Assembly (NCBI RefSeq): GCF_900110205.1
Contig: NZ_FOCV01000027.1
Span: 1-64,000 of the forward strand
Source of the DNA: Rhizobium tibeticum
GTDB lineage: Bacteria; Pseudomonadota; Alphaproteobacteria; Rhizobiales; Rhizobiaceae
Length of the DNA stretch: 64,000 nt
Direction: 5' to 3'
Positions 44,398 through 52,507 of the stretch are shown here, one piece after another (within the stretch, counting starts at the first letter, position 1; each line of letters starts with the position of its first letter). Under the pieces are notes generated by a model. It had not been told where the DNA came from, did not search any database, and was given only the letters and a program-made list of their open reading frames with translations. The position numbers and the translations under genes are program-made.

Positions 44398-46005
44398 CTA
44401 CCCGTGGAAGGGTGGAGAGCGGTCCTTCGCCTCGCTCTCCGGAAAGATGACGTTATGCTCGGAACCTGTCGATTGATGTTCCGCCTCTCGTAGCAGGCGG
44501 TCGAGACAGGTCGCCCAATCCTTGTTGCGAGCTCTGAACGGCCCGAGCGCGTCGCCTGCAGTCTCCAGAGGATCGCTTGCAGCGGCGGCAAGGCGGCGAG
44601 CGTCCTGTGTATGTCCCAAGGCCATTTGGCAGCACGCTTGAATGCGCAGCAGCGCCGGCCAGTCCGGCCGCGCCTTGAGCGCCACGCGCCCCGTGTCGAG
44701 CGCGCCTTCGACGTCGCCCGAAAAAAATAACGCAAGCATCAGGAGACTGAACCAGACCGCATTTTGCGGGTCGTGCGGGTTGAGTTCGAGGCCGCGCGCC
44801 AGCGGCTTGCACGCGCCGACCGCATCGCCCGCGAACAGACGGGCCATGCCAAGGACAAGATATCCCAAAGCGAAGCTCGGACCGAGCTCGATCGACCGCT
44901 CCGCTGCGAGCATTGCTTGATCCACCCTGCCTGTGTAGTTCGACACGATCGCCAGCGCGTAGTGCGCATATGGATTGCGGGCGTCGAGATATATGGCCCG
45001 CAGGGCCGCATCGAGTCCTTCCCTTTCATCCGCGTCGGGATTTTCCGACCAGCCATAGGCGATGAGGCCAGCATTGACCCGCGCTCGCCAGATCTGCGCT
45101 TCGGGAAGCAAGGGATCAAGTTCTGCAGCCTCACGGAAGAACCGCCGCGCGAGAAGATGGGTTGGCTGGGTCACCTTGTGAAAATTGAATGTGCCTTGCC
45201 GCACGAGGTCCCAGGCGGTCACGTTGCCGGTGTGCGGCGCGACTTGAAGTCCATGGCGCAACAGCAGCTCGGGCTCGATCGCTGCGGCGATCCGCTCGGC
45301 GATGGCGTCCTGCACCGCAAATACTTCCGCCACTTGAAGATCGTAGTGTTCGGACCAGACGGTGGCCTCCTTAATGGCATCGGCAAGATGCACGGATATC
45401 CGCATCCGATCCCCGGTGCGCCGAATGGTTCCATCCGCGACAAAATCGACACCAAGTTGCTGTGCAATTGACTTCGGATCCCTCGGGCCATTCCTTAGTG
45501 CGAAGCTCGCCCCGCGCGCCGCGACACGGAACCATCGGAACCGCGCGAGCGCCATGATCAGATCGTCAGCGATTCCGTCAGCCAAATACTGTTTCTCCGC
45601 GTCCCCGCCGAGATTCTCAAAAGGCAATACTGCAATCGCGGGGCTGGATCTCGCCTCCGCATGCCCTCCGCCATCGGGGCCGTCGCTACGCCGCTCGGTC
45701 GACACGCCAAATCTGTATCCCACCCGTGAGACCGTGACGATCCAATCGCCGCCGTCTGATGCTGGGCCGAGCAGCTTGCGAAGGGCAGCAATCTGGACGG
45801 AAAGATTACTCTCCTCGACTGCAAGGCCCGGCCATGCGGCGTCCATCAGCGCCGACTTGGCAACAACCCGCCCATCCGCCGCGAGCAGAACGGCAAGCAG
45901 CGACGCGCCGCGGGCGCCGATGGCGACAGGCCGGTTGTCACGGAGAAGGCATCCATTCTCCGTGATGAACTCGAACGGGCCGAATGCAAGGCGCTGCGTG
46001 TTCAT
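44398..46005 (-). CDS. OmpR/CadC-type winged helix fused to TPR signalling module
   Basis: A 535-residue cytosolic protein. Residues 1-105 are a CadC-like DNA-binding domain (GPFEFITENGCLLRDNRPVA, later ESNLSVQIAALRKLLGP and WIVTVSRVGYRFG). A middle module follows (SPAIAVLPFENLGGDAEKQY LADGIADDLI-type, then AVQDAIAERIAAAIEPELL), then about five TPR repeats. The middle and TPR parts are homologous to the cyclase-TPR protein at 59382, with a DNA-binding domain in place of the cyclase. There is no membrane helix. It is divergent from the cupin-RidA operon at 46127 and probably regulates it. Confidence 0.87.
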   Translation of the reverse strand: MNTQRLAFGPFEFITENGCLLRDNRPVAIGARGASLLAVLLAADGRVVAKSALMDAAWPGLAVEESNLSVQIAALRKLLGPASDGGDWIVTVSRVGYRFGVSTERRSDGPDGGGHAEARSSPAIAVLPFENLGGDAEKQYLADGIADDLIMALARFRWFRVAARGASFALRNGPRDPKSIAQQLGVDFVADGTIRRTGDRMRISVHLADAIKEATVWSEHYDLQVAEVFAVQDAIAERIAAAIEPELLLRHGLQVAPHTGNVTAWDLVRQGTFNFHKVTQPTHLLARRFFREAAELDPLLPEAQIWRARVNAGLIAYGWSENPDADEREGLDAALRAIYLDARNPYAHYALAIVSNYTGRVDQAMLAAERSIELGPSFALGYLVLGMARLFAGDAVGACKPLARGLELNPHDPQNAVWFSLLMLALFFSGDVEGALDTGRVALKARPDWPALLRIQACCQMALGHTQDARRLAAAASDPLETAGDALGPFRARNKDWATCLDRLLREAEHQSTGSEHNVIFPESEAKDRSPPFHG

Positions 46006-46126
46006 GATTGGAAATGATACGCCGATTTCGCAGCATTTCGGGATTTTTCGGGCACGGTTTTAGGACTTATGCCGACCCCGCGAGCAGAGTCAGGTCGATT
46101 TTGCAGCCGCATGGAAGGGGAAAGCA

Positions 46127-46561
46127 ATGACGAATGAAGCAATGCAACCGAGAACCGGCCATTCCTCAACCGCCCAAGTCGTGCGCGGCAGTGGCAGCTA
46201 CGTTGCCGAGCAGGGATCCGTTTATCGCTCAGGTGTCGCGGCGGAAAGTGTTGGATCCACCATACTGTGGCTCGGGATGATTTCGCTATCCGCAGGCAAG
46301 CGGACCAGCGCCCATCGCCACGAGGGGCACGAGACGGCGCTCCTTATGACCGCAGGCAAAGAGATCGAGATCTGGTCGGGGGCCAAGCTTGAACGGTGCG
46401 ATCAGGTCCGCCCCGGCGATTACTTGTTTGTTCCGGCCGGCGTTCCGCATGTGGCCGTGAATCGCAGCACCGAAAATGCCGAGTTCCTTGGTGCGCGCAA
46501 CGACCCCGCAGCGAACGAGAGCGTGGTGCTGATGCCGGAACTCGACGACATCGTGCCTTGA
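46127..46561 (+). CDS. Cupin-domain protein
   Basis: A 144-residue single-domain cupin. The two motifs are SAGKRTSAHRHEGHETALLM (three His and a Glu as metal ligands, in GKRTSAHRHEGHE) and RPGDYLFVPAGVPHVAVNRS with the final His. The N-terminal stretch (residues 10-45) is a strand-rich arm. Cupins of this type bind Fe, Mn, Zn or Ni and act as dioxygenases, isomerases or sensors; this one is unassigned. It is followed after 18 bases by a RidA-family gene, so the two form an operon opposite a winged-helix/TPR regulator. Confidence 0.86.
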   Translation: MTNEAMQPRTGHSSTAQVVRGSGSYVAEQGSVYRSGVAAESVGSTILWLGMISLSAGKRTSAHRHEGHETALLMTAGKEIEIWSGAKLERCDQVRPGDYLFVPAGVPHVAVNRSTENAEFLGARNDPAANESVVLMPELDDIVP

Positions 46562-46579
46562 TGAGCGAGGAGATCTATT

Positions 46580-47062
46580 ATGGCTATCATCGAACAACGC
46601 CTCACCGCCATGGGTCTGGAATTGCCCGCGCCTTTGAGAGTTCGTGAGGGGCTGCAAATGCCGTTCGCCTGGGTCCGAGTGCGCGGCAACCGTGCCTACA
46701 TCTCGGGTCACGTCGCATGCAATCGGGATGGAACATTGGCAAAACCCCTCGGCAAGGTCGGGGCCGACGTTTCGCCGGAGCAGGGTTACGCCTCGGCGCG
46801 GCTCGTTGCACTGGCTCATCTCGCGAGTCTCAAGCGGGCTGTCGGCGACCTCGATCGGGTTACGGCTTGGCTGCGCGTCTTCGCTATGGTGAATGTTGCT
46901 CCAGGTTTTAACGAGACGCCGCTGGTCACAAATGGCTATTCCGATCTGATACTGGAACTCTACGGGCTCGACGCCGGTGCTCACGCCCGCTCGTCGATCG
47001 GCATGGCCATACCCTTGAATGCGCCCGTAAACTGCGAAGCGGAAGTGGAAATCGACGGATGA
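46580..47062 (+). CDS. RidA/YjgF-family protein
   Basis: A 160-residue protein of the RidA superfamily, of the longer subgroup: FAWVRVRGNRAYISGHVACN for the substrate pocket opening, GYASARLVALAHLASLKRAV, then VTAWLRVFAMVNVAPGFNET and HARSSIGMAIPLNAPVNCEA EVEIDG at the end. RidA hydrolyses reactive enamine/imine intermediates; the catalytic arginine is probably the one in ARSSIGM, and the acidic residue in EAEVEIDG. It overlaps a tiny ORF by ATGA. Co-transcribed with the cupin, it may protect from an imine produced in a shared amine or amino-acid degradation route. Confidence 0.88.
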   Translation: MAIIEQRLTAMGLELPAPLRVREGLQMPFAWVRVRGNRAYISGHVACNRDGTLAKPLGKVGADVSPEQGYASARLVALAHLASLKRAVGDLDRVTAWLRVFAMVNVAPGFNETPLVTNGYSDLILELYGLDAGAHARSSIGMAIPLNAPVNCEAEVEIDG

Positions 47063-47202
47063 CCGCTTGGGTCGAGAGCGGAACGCCGACGGAGCCGGGG
47101 CAGGATCCACGACATGTCGGGACGGTCGAGCCGATGTGGACGCTCTTGGATCTCACCCCCGGAGGCCGGCCGGATGCCAGCGAGCAGACCGAATACGAAT
47201 GA
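47059..47202 (+). CDS. Tiny ORF coupled to RidA gene (47 aa)
   Basis: Begins at ATG 47059, overlapping the RidA stop by four bases, and reads MTAWVESGTPTEPGQDPRHV then GTVEPMWTLLDLTPGGRPDA. It has Pro/Gly-rich, low-complexity character and no recognisable motif. It could be a real coupled microprotein or the 5' end of a truncated gene. Low confidence. Confidence 0.3.
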   Translation: MTAWVESGTPTEPGQDPRHVGTVEPMWTLLDLTPGGRPDASEQTEYE

Positions 47203-47368
47203 GGAAACGGAGAGGAACTTCGGCCTCGGAAACGTGATGTGTGAAAACGCGCAACGACTGCACATCAACTCCCCTAGGCCGCGCTGAACTGTCGTCCCGC
47301 TTCCATCTGCCAGAAGCAGCCCTTACCGATGCCGGCCCAATCGGGCCGGCTGGAGACAGCTTGATCGA

Positions 47369-48334
47369 TTATCGGATCACTGGTTCACCGTGATAACGTC
47401 GCTTTGACGGCTTGGATACGCCAAATCCGACTTCCATCATGAGACGCGGAGTGTTCTTCGCCAAGGTTCCCATATGGAAACCAAAGGGGTCCTCGACAAA
47501 ACCGGCCCCGGCCTTTCCCGTCAACGTGACGGCATTGCTGTCACCATAAAAGCCCAGCACTTCCTCGGCTGGGTGGCCCACGAGCAGCGTCAATTGGTGC
47601 TTTACTCGCCGACGATTGTGGCTGCCTTGGACGTAGACGTGCGGGCCTGCATCGGCATCGACATCAGACAGATAGAAGAAGAATTTCAGCATCCGCCAGT
47701 CATCGAGATCGAAATGGAACTTGAACGAGGCCCGACTTAGATCGGCTTCAGAAGCAGTTTTCGTCGGAAAGCTCCACCATGTGCGAGTGGTAATCAATTT
47801 CGCCTCGCCGCCAAGATAATGCCTTGCAACATCAAGAAGTAGCGGGTCCTTCTGAACGGCAACTGCTGCCTCGCATTGTAGGACCCGTTCGAAATGATGA
47901 CCGCTTAAGATGGTGCGCCCGAAGCGACGTTCGGCTTCAGCATGCTCTCCGGCGACAAACTCCAGTTTGCGGTCAAAATTACCAAAGCACGGCGTCTCAT
48001 GCGCGAAGCGGGCGATTTCCTCATGGATCGATGCAGGTAGTGTCAGGCCGGTGAAGATCCCCATTCTTTTCAGTTCTGACGCGACTTCCCCCGCCTTGAT
48101 CTCCCCAAACATCGATGATGCTTTTGTTGTTGAGGAAGGAACGGGTTTGGCGGTGAGCCAATGTGCCCGACGGAAAGGTATCGTGCGGGCCAGCAGGAAC
48201 ATCGGCAGCCAGGCGGGATTTTCCCGCAGGTCCGTTAAGTAGGTGGGTACGCGCGCTGCCATACGACGAAGAGGCCCACCAGTGCGGGCAATTGCTTCGA
48301 GGTCTTTCGGCTTGGATTTAGGCGTATCAAGCAT
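47369..48334 (-). CDS. Phytanoyl-CoA-dioxygenase-like Fe(II)/2-oxoglutarate oxygenase
   Basis: A 321-residue protein with the PhyH-type double-stranded beta helix: the HxD metal motif in FKFHFDLDDWRMLKFFFYLS, then DVDADAGPHVYVQGSHNRRR and a distal His in FVEDPFGFHMGTLAKNTPRL, whose arginine would bind 2-oxoglutarate. Residues 1-70 are a polar leader. Family members hydroxylate lipids, small molecules or proteins using O2. The substrate is not inferable. It is isolated, with 300 bases of non-coding DNA before the RidA operon and a duplicated intergenic module behind it. Confidence 0.82.
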   Translation of the reverse strand: MLDTPKSKPKDLEAIARTGGPLRRMAARVPTYLTDLRENPAWLPMFLLARTIPFRRAHWLTAKPVPSSTTKASSMFGEIKAGEVASELKRMGIFTGLTLPASIHEEIARFAHETPCFGNFDRKLEFVAGEHAEAERRFGRTILSGHHFERVLQCEAAVAVQKDPLLLDVARHYLGGEAKLITTRTWWSFPTKTASEADLSRASFKFHFDLDDWRMLKFFFYLSDVDADAGPHVYVQGSHNRRRVKHQLTLLVGHPAEEVLGFYGDSNAVTLTGKAGAGFVEDPFGFHMGTLAKNTPRLMMEVGFGVSKPSKRRYHGEPVIR

Positions 48335-48935
48335 CTGATCTCCTTATGCGAATAGCGTGTCCCACGGCGCCTTTCATTCCGCAGCCCGCCCAGAAGCTAC
48401 GCGGTTTTGGCCCATGATGCAACGCAGCACAGGAGTTGCATTGTCCTTTCTGCAATGCCAACTGATTGAACTGATTGATGAATTTCACTTGCTGATCCCA
48501 AGCAGTAGTTACCGGTGTTGGGCGTAGATAAACGAAGCATTTCTTCACAAGGCGGTCGTTTTCGAATGGTGAAATAAGTTCAACCCTGGGGACGGTTTAA
48601 ATCAAAAGTGAGGCTCTGAAAGGGAAGCCCTCGGCGAGGTCTGCTGCAACATGCTCTAAGCTTCCCTTCTTGTCCTGGCTCCCCAGCGGGTCAGAACAAA
48701 CATAGATTACGCCGATCTGCCGGGATCGGTAGTTGGACCAAAGCCCCAGGAGCAAGAAATCGAGGGGGAGGTTCAACAGCTAGGCGTACGCGCAGGGGAT
48801 CGCTGTCGAGAACCTGGCCCCTCAACCCGTCCTGCCCTGAACGACAGGACGCCAGGGAGACCTCAGGCGGGTTAAGGAGGGTAACCTGAAGTCGTCCGAA
48901 GAGTGCCAAGACGGGGATCATTGGCACCCCCGTCA
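48335..48935. other. Intergenic block with duplicated module
   Basis: No gene recognised. AAAAGTGAGGCTCTGAAAG (48604-48622) resembles the tandem repeat at 35425. The segment 48661-48745 matches 35080-35165 (CTTCCCTTCTTGTCCTG, GTCAGAACA, ACGCCGATCTGCCGGGATC, GGACCAAAG). About 190 further bases, without a counterpart in copy A, separate it from the AHWW-family gene at 48936. Confidence 0.45.
48661..48745. repeat. Conserved downstream element of AHWW genes, copy B
   Basis: Matches about 35080-35165 at roughly three quarters of positions, in both cases on the 3' side of an AHWW-family gene. It could be a conserved 3' UTR, an RNA element or the remains of a longer coding or mobile unit. Confidence 0.5.
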
Positions 48936-49139
48936 TCATACGCTCATGGCAGCGGGCTGGGGAGAGAGTTCGTCGAGGCCGGAAGCGCCAAAACAGGACT
49001 GCACCTCCTCCTCAAGCTCAATGCAGAGTCGCTCGTATTCCTCCAGGAGCATCTCCTCGCCGCCCTCAGCACGCAAGTTGTCGCGGAACCTGACGGCGTC
49101 GCCATAATTCTCGATATCTTCGATCCACCAATGGGCCAT
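48936..49139 (-). CDS. Small AHWW-family hypothetical protein, copy B
   Basis: A 67-residue protein beginning MAHWWIEDIENYGDAVRFRD then NLRAEGGEEMLLEEYERLCI. It is homologous to the protein at 35139 over the first 50 residues, with a different C-terminal tail (FGASGLDELSPQPAAMSV). The same frame stays open upstream through GGVSLAVDWPTHLRPHAH, which also resembles copy A's N-terminus weakly, so the true start may be lost into the VOC gene next door. Acidic, helical, function unknown. Confidence 0.55.
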   Translation of the reverse strand: MAHWWIEDIENYGDAVRFRDNLRAEGGEEMLLEEYERLCIELEEEVQSCFGASGLDELSPQPAAMSV

Positions 49140-49170
49140 ATGGGCATGGGGACGGAGATGCGTCGGCCAA

Positions 49171-49569
49171 TCAACGGCCAGAGAAACGCCGCCTCGCGGC
49201 GTCGGTTACGGGTGTATAGAGGGCGACGCGTGTCCCCTCGGGGTCGGAAAATTGCACTGTGCGATTGCCCCATGGCAAATCCTTGGGTGCGTGCACGACC
49301 GTGACCTGGTCCTTGAGCCGTGCGAATTCCGCATCGACGTCCGACACCATGAACTCGAGAATGGCCGTCCTGTTGGCCAATGGCTCCGAACTACCCTCGC
49401 TGAACAAGGCCACGGTTTCCGCGCTGCCTATTGCGAGGCTCGCGGCGGGGGTGACGATCTCGGCGAAGACGGGCGCAAGCCAGTCGGCGCGGCAGCCCGT
49501 CACAAGCTCATAAAAGGCCACCATGCGGTTGATATCCGAGGCGATGAGGCGGGTGGATGTGAACTTCAT
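49171..49569 (-). CDS. VOC-family (glyoxalase-like) protein
   Basis: A 132-residue VOC protein. Two ATGs (49572 and 49569) follow GGAGAAG; the second has the better spacing. It begins MKFTSTRLIASDINRMVAFY, then ILEFMVSDVDAEFARLKDQV and LPWGNRTVQFSDPEGTRVAL. The usual metal-binding His of VOC enzymes is Arg or Ser here (TRLIAS), so it may be a non-enzymatic binding protein. It is divergent from a WYL-type regulator gene 90 bases away, a frequent arrangement in alphaproteobacteria, where the regulator controls the VOC gene. Confidence 0.85.
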   Translation of the reverse strand: MKFTSTRLIASDINRMVAFYELVTGCRADWLAPVFAEIVTPAASLAIGSAETVALFSEGSSEPLANRTAILEFMVSDVDAEFARLKDQVTVVHAPKDLPWGNRTVQFSDPEGTRVALYTPVTDAARRRFSGR

Positions 49570-49658
49570 CATCTTCTCCTTGGATACGCGACCATCTCTT
49601 TCCTTGCTTTTGTTACACAGCCGTGCTGACAGCGTTGTGGCAGCAGGAGTCATCAGGC

Positions 49659-50387
49659 ATGCGAAAAGCAGATCGACTTTTTCAGATCATCCAGATTCTT
49701 CGACGATCGAGCCGCCCGGTGACCTCGTCTGAGCTCGCGGATGAACTTGAGGTCGCGCGGCGAACCATCTACCGCGACATCGCACACCTGATTGCCCAGC
49801 GTGTTCCAATCGAAGGCGAAGCGGGGATTGGCTACGTCCTCGATCCGCGATACGACATGCCGCCGCTCATGCTGACGCCTGACGAGATCGAGGCCGTCGT
49901 GCTCGGCGTTCAATTGGTGGCAAAGTTGAATGACGCGGCCATCCGGAATGCCGCCAGCGATGTGATGGCCAAGATCACATCGGTCATGCCGCAGGACCTT
50001 CTTCCCTACATTGCCCAACCCGCCGTCAGCATCAAACCGGATGATGTCAGCGGCGATGTGACACGCGACACGCGTCCGCTCAGGTTGGCGATCAGGGAAG
50101 GCCGCAAGCTTGAGCTCGACTATCGCGCGGCGGATGGGGCGGTCACCAGCCGCATCGTGTGGCCCGTGCTTCTCGGCTATGCCGACATGCGCAGCCTCTT
50201 GATCGCGTGGTGCCAATCGAAACAAGCCTTCCGGCATTTCCGCACCGAACGTATCCTCAAAGTCGAGATTCTTGATGAATCCATAGGCATGTCCAAGAGC
50301 AAGCTGAGGCAGCAATGGCAGCAGTGGCGCGATGCCGAAATGCGGAAATCCGTGGGGCGCAGTGACCGCTTTGGGTCACCGGCGTGA
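49659..50387 (+). CDS. WYL-domain HTH regulator (YafY-like)
   Basis: A 242-residue DeoR/YafY-type regulator. The winged helix is at residues 1-60 (MRKADRLFQIIQILRRSSRP then VTSSELADELEVARRTIYRD IAHL). The middle linker leads to a WYL-like C-terminal domain (LRLAIREGRKLELDYRAADG then AVTSRIVWPVLLGYADMRSL LIAWCQ), where the family's W-Y-L triad is partly replaced (LIAWC). WYL domains sense nucleic-acid or nucleotide ligands in several known cases. It probably regulates itself and the divergent VOC gene at 49569. Confidence 0.88.
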   Translation: MRKADRLFQIIQILRRSSRPVTSSELADELEVARRTIYRDIAHLIAQRVPIEGEAGIGYVLDPRYDMPPLMLTPDEIEAVVLGVQLVAKLNDAAIRNAASDVMAKITSVMPQDLLPYIAQPAVSIKPDDVSGDVTRDTRPLRLAIREGRKLELDYRAADGAVTSRIVWPVLLGYADMRSLLIAWCQSKQAFRHFRTERILKVEILDESIGMSKSKLRQQWQQWRDAEMRKSVGRSDRFGSPA

Positions 50388-50587
50388 GTTCGGCTGAGCG
50401 GAAGCGAACTTCCGCAAAGGGTCGATCTTTCGTATTGCTCAGGGGCCGCAAAGGGGTGGGCAGCCGCTCGGCTTAGGTCTGGTTAGCGCCATAGCAGACG
50501 AAGATGCGAATGAGGTCACCATTTTGACGTGAGTTTGGAGGCGACCGAACAAGAGCGGTGGACACGGTCATTGCTGCTTTCCCCCAG

Positions 50588-50880
50588 CTAGATGCGGCCG
50601 GGGTGAAGCAGCGGGGCTAGTGACAGCTTGAGAAACGCGGCGATAACCAGCATCCAGACTGGAACAGTGAACCCCCCGGTGCTGTCGCGCGCCACGCCAA
50701 GCAAGAATGGACCCAAGGCGCCTGCGAAGTAACCAATGCCAAGAACAAATGCTGTCAAGGAGTTCGCTTCGTTCGCATCCCGTGCGTGGTCGAGCGGCAG
50801 CACCATGCCCAGGGTAAAGGAACCTCCGACGCCAAGGGCGATCAGGGGAATGGAAAGATATGGCATCGTCGGCGGCGAAT
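50588..50880 (-). pseudogene. C-terminal fragment of an MFS (CynX/NimT-like) transporter
   Basis: About 92 residues: PYLSIPLIALGVGGSFTLGM, then VLPLDHARDANEANSLTAFV, IGYFAGALGPFLLGVARDST and PVWMLVIAAFLKLSLAPLLH. These are the last three or four helices of a 12-helix MFS transporter of the CynX/NimT type, including the R-D-A-N-E-A-N loop. The first eight helices are missing and the upstream sequence is a GNAT fragment in another frame. Probably a deletion junction. Confidence 0.7.
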
Positions 50881-50889
50881 GTCGTCTCG

Positions 50890-50996
50890 CAACGTGCCTT
50901 TCCGATACCTTGCCCTCTGGCTGAAGCGTCTACGAATGTGGCAATGTCGGTCCAACCCTCGGGCAAGTCATGGTACCGCTCCAGCGCCTGGAAGCC
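50890..50996 (-). pseudogene. Fragment of a GNAT acetyltransferase
   Basis: GFQALERYHDLPEGWTDIAT then FVDASARGQGIGKA holds GNAT motif A, with acetyl-CoA pyrophosphate-binding R-G-Q-G-I-G. No more than 35 residues match before the frame is lost and the MFS fragment begins. The N-terminus is also lost. Both fragments likely arose from one deletion that joined two genes. Confidence 0.6.
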
Positions 50997-51037
50997 GCAA
51001 CCCCAAGGAGAGATGGGCCTTGCGCGGCGCGGTACCC

Positions 51038-51799
51038 TCAAGGGGTCGACTTGCCAAATATTCTTCCGATGATCTCGTCAGCATCTGCATCAAAGCAACG
51101 ACCATGGCTGAGAATGACCCGCCGTGGTTCCCATGACCGCAATCTGTTTATCACCGCCTGCGCCTTTTGCCGCTGGAGGAGAACAGGCAGTCGCATGCCA
51201 AAAAAGGCTTGCCCGTGCGGGTAATCCATCCGGCTGAATCTCGTCGCCGTGCGCCAAGGCTCATCGATCTTGTCCAGTTCGAGGTTGATGATGGTGTCCG
51301 TGAGGATCAGGGTCCTTGATGAACGGTGGAAGAAAATAAACTCCTTGAAGTAGCCGCCCGGAAAGAGCGCCTGGTCCAGGTCGCGCTGCCAATCTTGAGG
51401 CGGCATTTCCTGCAAGTCGTGGTCAAAGCGCACATCGATGCGTCGCGCACGGGCTCTCTGCCGCACTCGCGGTGACGCCCAAGTGACCGCGTCCGGATAA
51501 GCCTTAGCCCACTCGCCAATGTGCGCGTAGTGAAACTGATTGGGTGAGACGAGGTGGCGAACTTGGCCGAGTTCCTGCAACTGTTCCGCTAACGCGGCGT
51601 CGAACTTGATGGGGGAGTGAAGGAACAGGTCGCCGTTCAATAGGCGCACTACCGTCATCCGCGTTGTGAACGGCAACGGAAGTCTTATCCTTGCTACCGT
51701 CAGATACTCAAACGGACCGTCAACCACACCGATGTCGGGCCCTTCAGGTTTGTAGACGTTGATCGGCTCATAAAGGGAGGCGCTCACAGTCCACTCCAC
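51038..51799 (-). CDS. DUF4336 protein (metallo-beta-lactamase-like fold)
   Basis: A 253-residue protein with the DUF4336 pattern: INVYKPEGPDIGVVDGPFEY, RMTVVRLLNGDLFLHSPIKF, GQVRHLVSPNQFHYAHIGEW, then LFPGGYFKEFIFFHRSSRTL and EPRRVILSHGRCFDADADEI near the C-terminus. The order of strands resembles a metallo-beta-lactamase fold in which most metal ligands are altered (the HxHxDH motif is replaced by SPNQFHYAH). The activity is unknown. Divergent from the small ORF at 51833; isolated otherwise. Confidence 0.8.
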   Translation of the reverse strand: MEWTVSASLYEPINVYKPEGPDIGVVDGPFEYLTVARIRLPLPFTTRMTVVRLLNGDLFLHSPIKFDAALAEQLQELGQVRHLVSPNQFHYAHIGEWAKAYPDAVTWASPRVRQRARARRIDVRFDHDLQEMPPQDWQRDLDQALFPGGYFKEFIFFHRSSRTLILTDTIINLELDKIDEPWRTATRFSRMDYPHGQAFFGMRLPVLLQRQKAQAVINRLRSWEPRRVILSHGRCFDADADEIIGRIFGKSTP

Positions 51800-51832
51800 A
51801 TCACCAATGTTGCCGCGAGCTAAGTCACTGGC

Positions 51833-51982
51833 ATGTTGTCGGGGAATGCAAGTCCGCTTTTTCAGGTGGAGTATTTCCTGGTCGATGCAGACGAGCCTGC
51901 GGAGGTTTATGTCGCGGAAGATGAAAGGGATGCCAACGAAAGCGCTGAGCGGTACAGCTCAGGCTTCGGGGTGGGAAAGTGA
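51833..51982 (+). CDS. Small acidic hypothetical protein (49 aa)
   Basis: Starts MLSGNASPLFQVEYFLVDAD then EPAEVYVAEDERDANESAER and ends FGVGK. The composition is protein-like, strongly acidic and unlike the other two frames of the same stretch. It is divergent from the DUF4336 gene with 33 bases between starts. No family recognised. Confidence 0.4.
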   Translation: MLSGNASPLFQVEYFLVDADEPAEVYVAEDERDANESAERYSSGFGVGK

Positions 51983-52054
51983 TCGCTGCCGTCTCGCCGT
52001 CTCTAGGATCGCCTGAGGAAAACCTCCGCGGCGGATCTCCATTTTGACCATGGG

Positions 52055-52300
52055 ATGATCAAGGTTGAGCAAAGCGCCTTCCCCCATGAGCATTTCCTTT
52101 TCAAAGTCAGCGTGCATCGGGAGACCATCGGAAACATCTGGCAGAACATCGGCCTGGCTCTCGGCCTCAAGGCCATCTTTCTCGTCACCACGCTTACCGG
52201 GGTTACCACGCTGTGGATGGCGATCCTCGCCGACACGGGCGCGACCGTTCTCGTCACGGCGAACGCGCTGCGCCTTCTCACCTACCGTTCCAAGAAATAG
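52055..52300 (+). pseudogene. C-terminal fragment of a heavy-metal P-type ATPase
   Basis: HRETIGNIWQNIGLALGLKA then IFLVTTLTGVTTLWMAILAD, TGATVLVTANALRLL. These are the last two membrane helices of a CadA/ZntA-type metal-exporting ATPase, including the conserved end ADTGATVLVTANALRLL. Everything upstream (metal-binding domain, six helices, phosphorylation site) is absent. The remaining 80 codons cannot function on their own. Confidence 0.8.
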
Positions 52301-52507
52301 GAAGACTTCATTTGCCCACGTTCACGTCACTCCGAGTCCTTGCCCATGTCGGCATCCTTCTGGCATCGCCGTCTGGTCGCCAATCCTCCTGCCGCTCGCC
52401 GCTCGCGGGAACAGCATGTAGTCGCTCATCGAAACCCCGGTGCGGACGGGTGTCCGGCCGACGGCGCGTCCCTGGGAAGCTAATGGATCCGTAGGCGGTC
52501 GATGTAG

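Noticed and set aside
51807..52016. 69-aa open frame on the plus strand
   Set aside because: Arg/Ser/Trp-rich and out of frame with the more protein-like 49-aa ORF at 51833.
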